In this document: positions 12,512 through 21,627 of the stretch, in pieces | Position numbering within the stretch: the stretch's first letter is position 1 | How the letters are laid out: the number at the start of each line of letters is the position of its first letter | Assembly (NCBI GenBank): GCA_038503035.1 | Contig: JAVSML010025189.1 | Coordinates: forward strand, 124,001 to 188,000 | Source of the DNA: Crocodylus rhombifer | Lineage: Eukaryota; Chordata; Crocodylia; Crocodylidae | Direction of reading: 5' to 3' | Length of the DNA stretch: 64,000 bases | The notes under the pieces: generated by a model | Databases searched by the model: none | What the model saw: only the letters and a program-made list of their open reading frames with translations | Told to the model about the DNA's origin: nothing | Made by a program: the position numbers and the translations under genes

Positions 12512-12855
12512 CTCTACGCAAAGCAACCAGCCAAGTAAAAAGATGGAAAGATTCATTCTACCTTAGCTTCATCTTTGAACCTGAAGGAGTACAGGGAATT
12601 CTTCTCCACTTCAAACAGACTGTATTTAAACAAAATCCCAGCTTAGAAATACGTTTTACTAATATCTGCAAAAAGACAGGATCCTTGCAGTAGAGAGCCT
12701 AAAGGACTTACTCACCTAAAGCAGGCGTTAACTGCAATTTAGTCACCTAAATTGAAAAATGTGATCAAAATCCACTCCACTCATCACCTGCTGCTTGACT
12801 TTTGAGACACCCAAATTCACTCAGTGCCTTTCTGTTTGACTTTTAAGCTCTGTGA

Positions 12856-13112
12856 GGGCATGGACACACGTATCTTTGGAGCTGGTGCAAAAGGAGAACG
12901 TTTCAAAAGGGAAGCAGGTGTTATGTGATGGACAAGCCAAACCATATAAACGTAGCAACACTGCTCTAGTTTTAACACCAGATGAAGCAGTGTGAAAGTT
13001 AGAGCATTTGTATCCTTCTCAGCTTCTCTACTTGTAACAAGTAGTACATAGCTGCTCCTCTTTCAAAACATTTCCTGTTAGAAACACCTCTAAATGTCCA
13101 CGTGTCCATACC
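12856..13112. mobile_element. MITE with GGGCATGGACAC-type ends
   Basis: The left end GGGCATGGACACACG is matched by the right end reverse-complemented (GGTATGGACACGTGG). The element is 257 bp, non-coding, with a short central palindrome around CTTGTAACAAG. Its terminal style resembles the elements at 27929, 47086, 49315 and 56847. No target duplication was recognised. Confidence 0.5.
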
Positions 13113-13419
13113 GTAAGCACCTGCAGTTCTGCTTCTGCACATGCCCAGAACTAACTCAGCCGGAGCAGTTCAGCACCTATCTCCTGTGCACAACTCTTCA
13201 CAATCTCCAAATTGCGTGTTCCTCCACCTAAACTCCCTCAGTGACCCAGTGCAGCGGCTGTTCTCAGAACCTGCCTAGGGCACATCCAGGGGACCACACT
13301 TCTCGTGAAATGCAGTTGTAACTGCTTCCTTTCCTGTGAAATGAGAGCAGTGATAAAAGCCTTGCCATTTTCATCTGTCTGTCCAAAACTTCGCGTGCGG
13401 GGCCCAGTCTTGGGACAGA

Positions 13420-14560
13420 CATACAGACAGGTAGAGGTGGAGGGTCAAGGCAGGTGGGGCCAGGCTGTGGGGGGTGGGGACCGGCCGTGCTGGGGTATGG
13501 CTTGCAGCCATGGGGGGCGTGGCTTGCAACCATGAGGGGGCATACTGGGGGCGTGGGGTGGGGGTGGGGAGTGCGAGGCTGAGCCTCAAGGGGAGCAGGC
13601 AGGGGGACATGGGCAGCGCCTGCTGGCTGCAGCACATGGCCGCAAGGTAGAGCACACCCCTCATGCATGCTCCCCGGACGGCATTCTGTGGCCATGTGCC
13701 ACACCCCTCCATCCACTCCACCCCACATCCCCCTGTGCAGCCACATGCCATGCCATGACACCCTGCACGTGGAGAGCCCGCCAGCTGCAGCTGTGAGAGG
13801 CGCAGGGTGGGAGGGGTGTGCGGCCTCAGGTTGCCACAAAGGGAGCAGGCATGGGGGGTGCAGGCAGTGCCCGCCAGCTGCAGCATGTGGCTGTGAAGTG
13901 GGGCATGCCCCCACACCTACTCCTGGCACGGCACCCTGAGGCTGCATGCCACACCCCTCCTGCATGCCAAGACCCTTGTATGCCCTCTGTCACACCCTAG
14001 GTCCATGCCACAAGCCACGTGATTGCAGGCAGCAGGCGCTTCCTGCACCTTGGGTGCTCCCCATGCCATGCGCCCCCCGCCGCACCTCCACACACCACGT
14101 CCTGCCACACACCCTGTGCTGCACCCCACATGGCCACAGCAGGTGGGCTTCCCCCTGCTGTGGCCGCTCCCCATGCCATGTCCCGCAGCCACGCACTCCT
14201 CCCCTATATGCCACACACCCTGTGTGCTCTGCATCTCATCTTGGGGCTGGTCCCCATGCCACATGGCCGCAGCCAGCAGGCCCTCCCCATGTCACAGCCT
14301 GTGGCCATGCGACACACACCCCTGAAGCCTCTTCCTCTCTGTGCAGCCTGTGCCACACCCTGGGGCCACTCCCCACACAATGTGACCACAGCTGGCAGGT
14401 GCGCCCTGTGCCACACCTCATGGTCATGCATCACCCACTATGCAGCCATGTGCCGCAGACCCCCATGCACCCTGTGCACACCCGAGGACCCCTCCCCATG
14501 CCATGCCCTGTAGCTGCGCACCCCTCCCATGCAGCCACATGTCATGCCCTTCACGGTCCC
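13420..14560. repeat. GC-rich degenerate minisatellite
   Basis: Diverged tandem copies of a unit of roughly 80-125 bp recur, marked by the words CTCCCCATGCCATG, GCAGCCACATGCCA and GCCACACCCCTCC (for example near 14068, 14168, 14246, 14285 and 14490). Very few stop codons occur, so frames of up to 339 codons open on both strands at once. They are low-complexity (His, Pro, Cys, Ala, Met) and are not genes. The repeat unit was judged by eye. Confidence 0.6.
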
Positions 14561-14974
14561 TGCGCCATACCCCCAGGCAAAATATCCATCATGAATGGTG
14601 GGGGGGGAGCTGGGGATGAAGACCAGCGTCTGGCCCTGCACCCTTACCCTGCTGCTCTTGATCCAGCCCCGCTCCCCAGCTTCCATCGCCACTCTGGGTC
14701 TTGCCCCGCTCCTCTCCCTCTGCTGCTGCTCTGGGTCCTTACCTGCTCCCCCCTCTCTTGCTGCTGCTCTGGGTCCAGTCCTGCTCTCCGCTGCTCCGCA
14801 CATGACGGGGTGTGGCACAAGGCTTTATGGGGGTGGGGTAGCATGCAGCCATGGGGTGTGGCAGGGGGAGGAGCCATGCTGCAGGGAGCACGCAATGGCT
14901 GTGTGGCAGGGAGAGCAGCTGAGAAGAGTATCAGAGTACCAGTATCAGTATTAGTCCTTTTATAAATGTATTCA
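14561..14974. other. GC-rich flank of the minisatellite
   Basis: Short repeats of GCTGCTCTGGGTCC occur around 14650-14780. No gene is recognised. Confidence 0.4.
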
Positions 14975-16545
14975 GGTCAGTCTTAAAGCAATTCAGGTTC
15001 TTTATGCTTACAACTTTGCTTGGAAGACTATGGCAAAACTTCATTCCTTGGAAACTTAGAAATCTTCTAATTCCCCCTTTAAGTTTATCCATGGCCTGTT
15101 TCTAGTCATTAGCTCTGTGCTGATGTTGTTTGTCAGCATAAAAGGCTCCTTTCCCTCCCTAATAATCACTCCACGAATGTATTTACAAAAAAGTAATCAT
15201 ATCCCTTTTCAATCCTAGTTTTATTAAACTAAACAAGCCAAGCTCCTTTAATCTTTTTTTTTTTATAGTAGAATATGTCCACTTTCTTCACCACCTAAGC
15301 GATGCTTCTCTGAACTTCTTTCAGTTTAAATCCATTTTTTGAATGCTGGTTGCCATAACTACATGCAGCACTCTGAATAGGGTGACATTAGGACTGTACG
15401 AAACGGCACCGTTCCATTTTGACTTGTGTTTCAACGTGACGATGAAACAGCGTTTCACTTTGAATTTCATTTCAATTTGAAACTGCTGTTCCATTTTGTT
15501 TCATCGAAACAGTTTCGTTGTTTCAGCACTGTTTTGACGTTTCCCCCATAGGCTATAATGGGGAAGCTTGAAACAGCTTATGACTTTGTCATTTCTGGCC
15601 TGATTTGGATGAAACTTAAAGGAATGGTAGCCCCTTCTGAGGGCAGAAAGGCCTCCAAGCTTCAAGGCAATAGGTGCAGGGGGTTCAGGGAAACTGCAAC
15701 TCAAAGTCTTGAAAGCAAGAAACCTATGTCACGTATATGTGTTAAGCCACAGCGGGGTTAAAACTGCAGGGATGGTAGCTCCTGCTGAGGCCACAGTGCA
15801 TGCCAAGTTTCAAGGAGATCGGTGCAGGGGTTTTGGGAAACTGTACCTCAAGCTGTTGACAAGAAACCTCGTGACATGGGTGACACTGTGTGAGTATTAA
15901 GGCGCAGCAGGGTGAAAGCTGTGGGCCTGCTAGCCCCTGCTGCGGCCATGATACCTGCCAGCTGTTGAGGAGATTGGTGTAGGAGCTTCTGGGCTCTGGA
16001 GCCCTGCACCTCTGGTTGATGACAGGCAAAGCTCGTGACACGGGTGGGTGACACTATAAGGTGTGCCCTCACTCAACTGACACCAAGGCAAAAAGCAGGC
16101 CAGTTCAAGCAATACTGCCTTTTATCTAGTTTTTCCACCCCTCCCCCAGAGCACTGGGATTGGAAGGGACCTCAGGAAAGGATGACAATCACTGGCCAGC
16201 TACACAGTCAATAATGAGAGCAGTCCTTCCCCCCTCCCCACCTCTTCCCCCTCCATCTCTTCACTTTAGTTTTTGTTTCCCTGCAGGCAAGCCCAGCTTT
16301 AGCTTCGAAACTCAAAACACTTAAAAAATATTGAAATGTTTCTACTTGCCTTGTTTGGTTTCGAGGCTGTTTCAAAGCTCTCTGTTTCATTTAGATTTTG
16401 CCATTTCAAGCTCGAAACGAGTTGAAACAGCATTGAAACGAAACTGCCAGAGAAATTTCACACAGCCTTAGGGGACATCGCTGCCTTCTGTAATGGTGGT
16501 TGTATTTCCTTGTTTCTACTGAATATACTTAATATACCCTAACTT
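14975..16545 (-). mobile_element. Ancient CR1/L3-like LINE remnant, split by a DNA element
   Basis: On the minus strand, 14975-15388 reads as a degraded CR1/L3-type RT C-terminal region. Recognisable plus-strand words include CTAAACAAGCCAAGCTCCTT, TTCTCTGAACTTCTTTCAG and GCAGCACTCTGAATAGGG, which are decayed forms of the block seen in younger copies here. The similarity appears to resume at 16471-16545 (CCTTGTTTCTACTGAATAT), just beyond the foldback element at 15391-16468. No frame is open. Assignment is by resemblance to the CR1 copy at 41081. Confidence 0.5.
15391..16468. mobile_element. Second member of the foldback/internal-repeat family
   Basis: The 1078-bp element starts GGACTGTACGAAACG and its reverse-complemented right end is GGCTGTGTGAAATTTC, with TA on both sides (15389-15390 and 16469-16470). 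Subterminal regions are dense in GAAACG/TTTCATTT words. The interior has three same-direction units of about 150 bp carrying the words found in the 7940 copy (CCAAGTTTCAAGGAGATCGG, GACATGGGTGACACTGTGTG, GCGCAGCAGGGTGAAAGCTG). This copy lacks the long inverted second arm, so the two members differ in internal architecture. Short frames over the units shift phase between units and are not considered coding. Confidence 0.65.
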
Positions 16546-16550
16546 TTGGG

Positions 16551-17334
16551 GCAAGGGAGGAGATAAAGTAATCTCTAGCTTCATGCTAAAGATGTGGCAC
16601 TGTGCATAAAGGAAAGCAAGAGGCATGGAAGAAAGCATGGGAGAATATGTAAGAGGTCATGGTTAGGGTGCCCCTGTAGAAGTGAGGTGTCCTGGGTTCT
16701 GGTTCCTGCTGCCAGAAGTAGTTGTATCATTTATTCAATGACTGTTTAATGCAAAACGTTAGAGGAGAGTGGATCACAACTCAGATCTCTCCACTCAAAG
16801 TATAGTGCTTTAAACACCATGCCAATGTATGAATGGGGAAAGGGAGCACCAACACTTTTAATTGAAAAGAATATGACCTGACCAGTTATTTGTAACACCA
16901 AATATAGATGTCTGTGCTCGCCTGGTTATAGACTCTGATTCTCGCCAGGCAACAAGTAGGAAGGTCAGGTCCTCAATACATCCTCCTGGAATCCACTCAG
17001 GGTGTGGGGGCTTAACATTACTACACCCAGTGTTCAGATGCCCCCAGTTAGTTCTTCAGTGGAGCTAGCCATTTGTCCACATTGATGGCTAGTTTGATGG
17101 TTAGCCATGGTTATCCTTAGACCCCAAGTATGGAAAAAGAAAGCCATGGTTTATATTCAATGTCTGTTACCTTGGTTATTTGTAGAGGAAGCTTCATTCA
17201 CAAGCACCAATTTGAGCTTTCCCTCTTTAGGCTGTGGCTTGCCCCATGCAATCACACGACTCCGTTTTCACTTGATTCTCCTCTTATTTTGCTAATTGTA
17301 ATTTAAATATATCCTTTGGGAGATCTTCATTTTC
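16551..17334. other. Unassigned with SINE-like patch
   Basis: At about 16655-16720 GGTTAGGGTGCCCCTG followed by CCTGGGTTCTGGTTCC resembles pol III A and B boxes, so a tRNA-derived SINE remnant is possible. No gene is recognised. Confidence 0.3.
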
Positions 17335-17600
17335 TCTTCCAGCTTTGAGTAGGGTTTCTATAGGCTCTGGCCTTGGTCCCCTGCTTTCCCCTCTCCCTTA
17401 CATTATCTTGTTTCACCCATAAACACAGATTCAGTTATGATCCCTGCATGAATGATTCACAGATCTGCTTCTCTGCTTCTGACCTCTCTCCTTCTGTCTA
17501 AACTAATAACTTAGTTTGTTCTCTGACATTTCTCTGTGGATATTTAATCATCAGCTCAAGCTCAACATGGTTAAAATACAGCTCTTAATTGGGGAAAAAA
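17335..17600 (+). mobile_element. L2 LINE fragment (5' piece of split copy)
   Basis: The sequence resembles the L2 RT region: words near 17430-17560 (GATTCACAGATCTGC, CTTCTGACCTCTCTCC, CTCAAGCTCAACATGGTTAAA) parallel the conserved L2 stretch around the catalytic Asp pair. Stops and indels make it non-coding. Together with 19078-19262 it brackets the CR1 at 17840-19076, which suggests one old L2 interrupted by a later CR1, with the L2 middle lost. Confidence 0.55.
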
Positions 17601-17839
17601 CCCTACAAAAATGTTGAGTTTCATTAAAGTTTAAGGATTTACTTAAAATAAAACCATCTATTTTACCAAGCTTTTCTTTGCTTCATTTTGAGGTTTCACA
17701 TTTTCTTTCATGTTTTCCTTTGGTTTCACTTTGGTATTTTTCTTTTGAATTTAGCATTTTGTGTTGGGTATGGTGATTCGTTTGTAGTGGCTTCTCAGTC
17801 TTGGTTATGTGAAGCTGATGAGATGCCTCATGGTATCTG

Positions 17840-19076
17840 ATAATGAACCTAGTGGCCTTCTATGATCAGATCACCAAAACATTAGATGCAGGGGTAGCAG
17901 TGGACATAGTCTTCCTGGACTTTCAGAAGGCCTTTGACACTGTCTCTCACCCCCTTCTCATTAAGAAACTGGGGGATTGTGGTGTTGATACCCACACAGT
18001 CAATTGGGTCACCAGCTGGCTGGAAGGCTGCACCCAGAGAGTGGTGGTGGATGGGTCATTTTCAACCTGGAGGGATGTGGGCAGTGGGGTCCCCCAGGGC
18101 TCGGTCCTCGGGCCCGCACTGTTCAACATCTTCATCAGTGACTTGGACGAAGGGGTAAAAAGAACCCTGTTCAAATTTGCTGATGACACTAAGATGGGGG
18201 GGGATGTGGGCATGCTAGAAGGGAGGAATAGACTGCAATCGGACCTAGACAAGTTACAAGGGTGGGTGGATGAGAATAGGATGGGATTCAACACTGACAA
18301 GTGCAAGGTGCTGCACCTGGGGAGGAACAACCGGCACCATACCTACAGGCTGGGGAACTCCCTTCTTGTCAGTACAGAGGCGGAAAAGGAACTTGGAGTC
18401 AATATTGACTCCAGGATGAACATGGGCTGGCAGTGTGGGGATGCAGTCAGGAAGGCCAACCGCACCTTGTCATGCATCCACAGATGCATCTCAAGCAGGT
18501 CCAAGGAGGTGATCCTCCCCACCTATGCAGCACTGGTCAGGCCACAGCTGGAGTACTGTGTCCAGTTCTGGGCACCACACTTCAAGAGGGATGTGGACAA
18601 CATGGAGAGGGTCCAGAGGAGGTCCACTCGCATGATCAGGGAGCAGCAGGGCAGGCCCTATGAGGACAGGTTATGGGACCTGAACCTCTTCAGCCTCTAT
18701 AAGACAAGGCTGAGGGGGGATCTAGTGAATGGGCCTGTTACAAACTAGCCAGAGGAGACCAGCAGGCATTGGGGGAGTTCCTGTTTCTCCGAGCACTACC
18801 ATTAGTGACTAGAAATAATGGTCACAACCTGCCAGAGGGTAAATTCAGACTAGACATCAGGAGGCACTACTTCACTGTCAGGACGGCTCAGATCTGTAAC
18901 CAACTTCCAAGCAAAGTGGTGCTGGCTCCTACCCTGAGGGTCTTTAAGACAAGGCTTGATAATCACCTTGCTGAGGTTGTTTGACCCCAATACTCTTTCC
19001 TGCCATGGCAGGGGGTCAGAGCTGATGATCTGCTCAGGTCCCTTCCGACCCTAGAAACTATGAAACTATGAAACCA
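17840..19076 (+). mobile_element. 5'-truncated CR1 LINE
   Basis: The element starts inside the RT domain and runs through the RT C-terminus into a CR1 3' UTR (GGTCAGAGCTGATGATCTGC, then CCCTTCCGACCCTAG) that ends in the CR1-style short tandem tail GAAACTATGAAACTATGAAA at 19052-19073. It sits between two L2 pieces. It is a different CR1 subfamily from the copies at 36835 and 50706, judged from its protein and 3' UTR. Confidence 0.9.
17843..18984 (+). pseudogene. CR1 ORF2 reverse transcriptase fragment
   Basis: This would encode the reverse transcriptase that copies CR1 RNA at the target site. The first open block (17843-18748, 301 codons) carries the RT palm motifs: VFLDFQKAFD with the first catalytic Asp at residue 26, GVPQGSVLGP around residues 82-91, and FADD at 112-115. 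After a stop at 18746-18748 and a frameshift the C-terminal block continues at 18769-18984 with LPEGKFRLDIRRHYFTVRTA. The endonuclease, ORF1 and RT N-terminus are absent through 5' truncation. All visible catalytic Asp residues are intact, but the copy is dead. Confidence 0.9.
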
Positions 19077-19077
19077 T

Positions 19078-19262
19078 TGCTGATCATCCCAATTTACATT
19101 GCCTCATTGCTTTGTACTTCCCTGTCTGTCTGTATCCTTTATTTTTGCCTGCTGTACCATCTTTAGGCTGTGAGCTCTTAGGCCTGGGACTGCCATTGTG
19201 TAGCAAAATGGAGTCCTAGCAGAAAGGACCTCTCCTAGATGCTACAGCAATACAAATAACAC
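19078..19262 (+). mobile_element. L2-type LINE 3' end
   Basis: The sequence contains GGCTGTGAGCTCTTAGG, CAAAATGGAGTCCTAGC and GCTACAGCAATACAAATAA, the standard layout of an L2 3' UTR and tail. It lies directly after the CR1 tail. Confidence 0.6.
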
Positions 19263-20847
19263 ATACAGAAATAAGTGGGTTAAATTAAGACAGATTTCCA
19301 GTGTGGACTTACTGGGGCACATTTCCAGACCTGGACTTATATGTTCAAAGTAATGGATGAATTGAGCTGCAGATTCAGAGCAAATGAAAGAATACAGCAG
19401 TAAACTCAATTGAGAAAGTATGTTAAATAATATAATGGAGAATTAGAATAAAGTGCTACGTGCTACAGGTTGTGCTCTCTCAGAAGAGGCTAAGGAGATG
19501 ACATTGTACCCATAATTGTTATCTATTATCTGTTGATCCTTCAGATTTTGATGCTTTAGAGTTTTACCTTTCCTTTTAAGGCTGCATAATGATGCCTCTT
19601 GCTGGCTGCTGGCTTTGATGTGTAATGCGTTTGTTAAGCAGCTTTGATATTTGCCTCCTCTTTAATGTAATGGGTTACTTTGGTGGGAGATGTTTGCAGC
19701 TTTCCAGCAGATCTGTGGCTTGGCTGACAAGCTGAGACCAATTGCTTCATTATGTGCCTTTTCATCTGGGTACCTTGCCATTCAGTTGGGCAGGCTTAAT
19801 CCAGGTAGCATCAGTGCTCTGTTTGGTGATTTCCTCTCCCCAACTTCCCACCTATCTAATTTAATGACCCCCCTAACCCCATTTTTGGAGGTCTCTATGT
19901 GAGCTTCAGCAACAGATTATGTTATTTTCGGCGTGGTTATTTTTAGCATATTATTTTTATTTCCAAGTTTGTCTAAACTATAATGTTCTGTGATGTTTGC
20001 CCCTTATTGTGGGCTGCTCTACATTTCCAAAAGCAGAGGCTCACCTACATGATGAAGTGTGAGAGGCTTTCTTTGTCACGCAACTCTTCTCTGATCCAGA
20101 TTTCTGTTTTCTTGTGCTGATTGGTTTTTTGCAGTACATTTGTTTGCTCTGTGGCTTATAAATAAGGCATGTTTTCTTAAGTGCAGATGACTGAGCTTTT
20201 GCAGATGCCTGACTTTGCTCTTAAATGAATCAAAATATTCTGTGGGGAAGTTGCTTTGCAAGTAATAGTCTTGCAGCTTGGAAATGAAACAAAGAGGAGG
20301 TAAAAACCACCTCTACACCCTGGGAAAATCAGATCAGCAAGAGCAGTTCCTTACATTTGGGATTATGTTAGAGAAATTGAATGATAAATTGTAATGCATA
20401 TGCATGGTAGTTCGGGATTAGCAGAGATGTGTTAAATGGCTCATTGCCAGAGGCTATGCGCAAGGATTGGATTCAAACGAGTGACATCTGCAGCGTAGAC
20501 AAGAGAGAACGTGTCCGTTGCTGCTTATTGTACGAGAGCAGGAGAAATATTTAAAACTGATCAAAGCAAATATGTTTGGTATAGTCAGTCTATGCTGGCC
20601 ATTGCCACTAGATGCCCAGCCAAGTGTTTTAGTGGGATTTTAAAAAACACTAAACAATCATATAAACAACAAAAGTATTTCGTCTGCTATTTGCATAAAA
20701 CACATAATCACCAGAAAGTTTGGAAGGGATAGAAATACACATGATTCAGGACACAGAGAGACAGATGGGGCTCCTATACATGTGCAGGGAGGCTGCTCCA
20801 ACGTGCTGTAATTATGGAACGTGGTACTGGAGCATGGTGATTGCTTA
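19263..20847. other. Unassigned single-copy stretch
   Basis: AT-rich sequence with short frames only. No element or exon is recognised. Confidence 0.4.
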
Positions 20848-21372
20848 GGGTTACCATACATCCGGGTTTTCCCAGGCATGTCCTTGTTTTTTGGCCCCCT
20901 GTGCTGCATCTGGGTGGGTTTTTAAAATAAGAGCAATTGTCTGGATTTTTTGCTGTTCCCTTTGCTCTCCCGGACTGGCTGCTTGGGACTGGGAGCAGTG
21001 GGCAAGATGATTGGTTGTTGGGGGTCACTGCTTAAGTTCAGGGCTGCTCTGTGTGTGTGTGCGTGTGTGCGCGTGTGTTCACACAGCTTGGGCAGCAGGG
21101 TTGGAGGGGTGGGGGTCTGAGGGTCACGGGTGAGGGGCACCAGCAGGGCTGGGTGTGCAGGAGGCTTCAGGTCCATAGTGTGGGGCACTGGCAGGGCTGT
21201 GGCCTGTGGGCTGTGGGTTGGGAGTGAGGCAGGGCTGGGAGGGCTGGGGGAGCAGGGTCTCAGGAGTTAGGGGCAGAGGCAGGGCACGGGCATATCACTG
21301 CCCCCCCAGAGTCATATGTCTCTCCCCACCACTCAGATGTCCACTTTTTTGCTGCTGGAAATACGATAACCC
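20848..21372. mobile_element. TA-flanked DNA transposon, GGGTTACC ends
   Basis: The left end GGGTTACCATACATCC pairs with the reverse-complemented right end GGGTTATCGTATTTCC. TA lies on both sides (20846-20847 and 21373-21374). The 525-bp interior is G-rich and includes a GT/GC-alternating tract at 21050-21079. No transposase frame is seen. Its termini resemble those of the 4899 element. Confidence 0.65.
21050..21079. repeat. (TG)n/(CG) alternating tract
   Basis: A purine-pyrimidine alternating run of TG with CG steps inside the 20848-21372 element. Such tracts can adopt Z-form DNA. Confidence 0.75.
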
Positions 21373-21375
21373 TAA

Positions 21376-21627
21376 TTACTGCACTCTAGCAGACTTCAGA
21401 ATCATGTCTATCAGCATCCCTGTGCTGAAAAATGGTGGCAGTGTGCTTTAAACTAAAGCTTGTTCGACAAGCTTTGGTTTGAAGTGCCCACTACCACTTT
21501 TCAGTGTGGGGATGCTGATACATGTGATGCTCTGGGTGCCTTTAATTACCATGGCTTTCAGAGCTGTACTAATGAAAGTACACCTCCCTGCCCTCCTACC
21601 ACCCCTTGAGCATGTCTATAAACACCC
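21376..21627. mobile_element. Three-hairpin MITE, copy 1 (left end unclear)
   Basis: The core is a near-perfect palindrome of about 110 bp (21410-21519, centre near 21465) with ATCAGCATCCC at its start and GGGATGCTGAT at its end. The right flank has CTCTGGGTGCC and a terminal CATGTCTATAAACACCC. The left end directly abuts the right TA of the 20848 element, so it may have been lost there. It shares the core and flanks with 27929-28263 and 47086-47373. Confidence 0.6.

Noticed and set aside
13264..13965. 233-codon minus-strand frame and overlapping long plus frames
   Set aside because: They lie in a GC-rich degenerate tandem repeat, are open in several phases at once, and have low-complexity composition without domains.
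13946..14965. 339-codon plus-strand frame
   Set aside because: Same minisatellite. Composition (His, Pro, Cys, Ala, Met) simply follows the repeat words.
15558..15900. Two short frames with similar peptides (GMVAP...KFQGDRCRGF-like)
   Set aside because: The similarity comes from the repeat units. Units are offset by about 148 bp, not a multiple of three, so the frame shifts between units and no protein is selected for.
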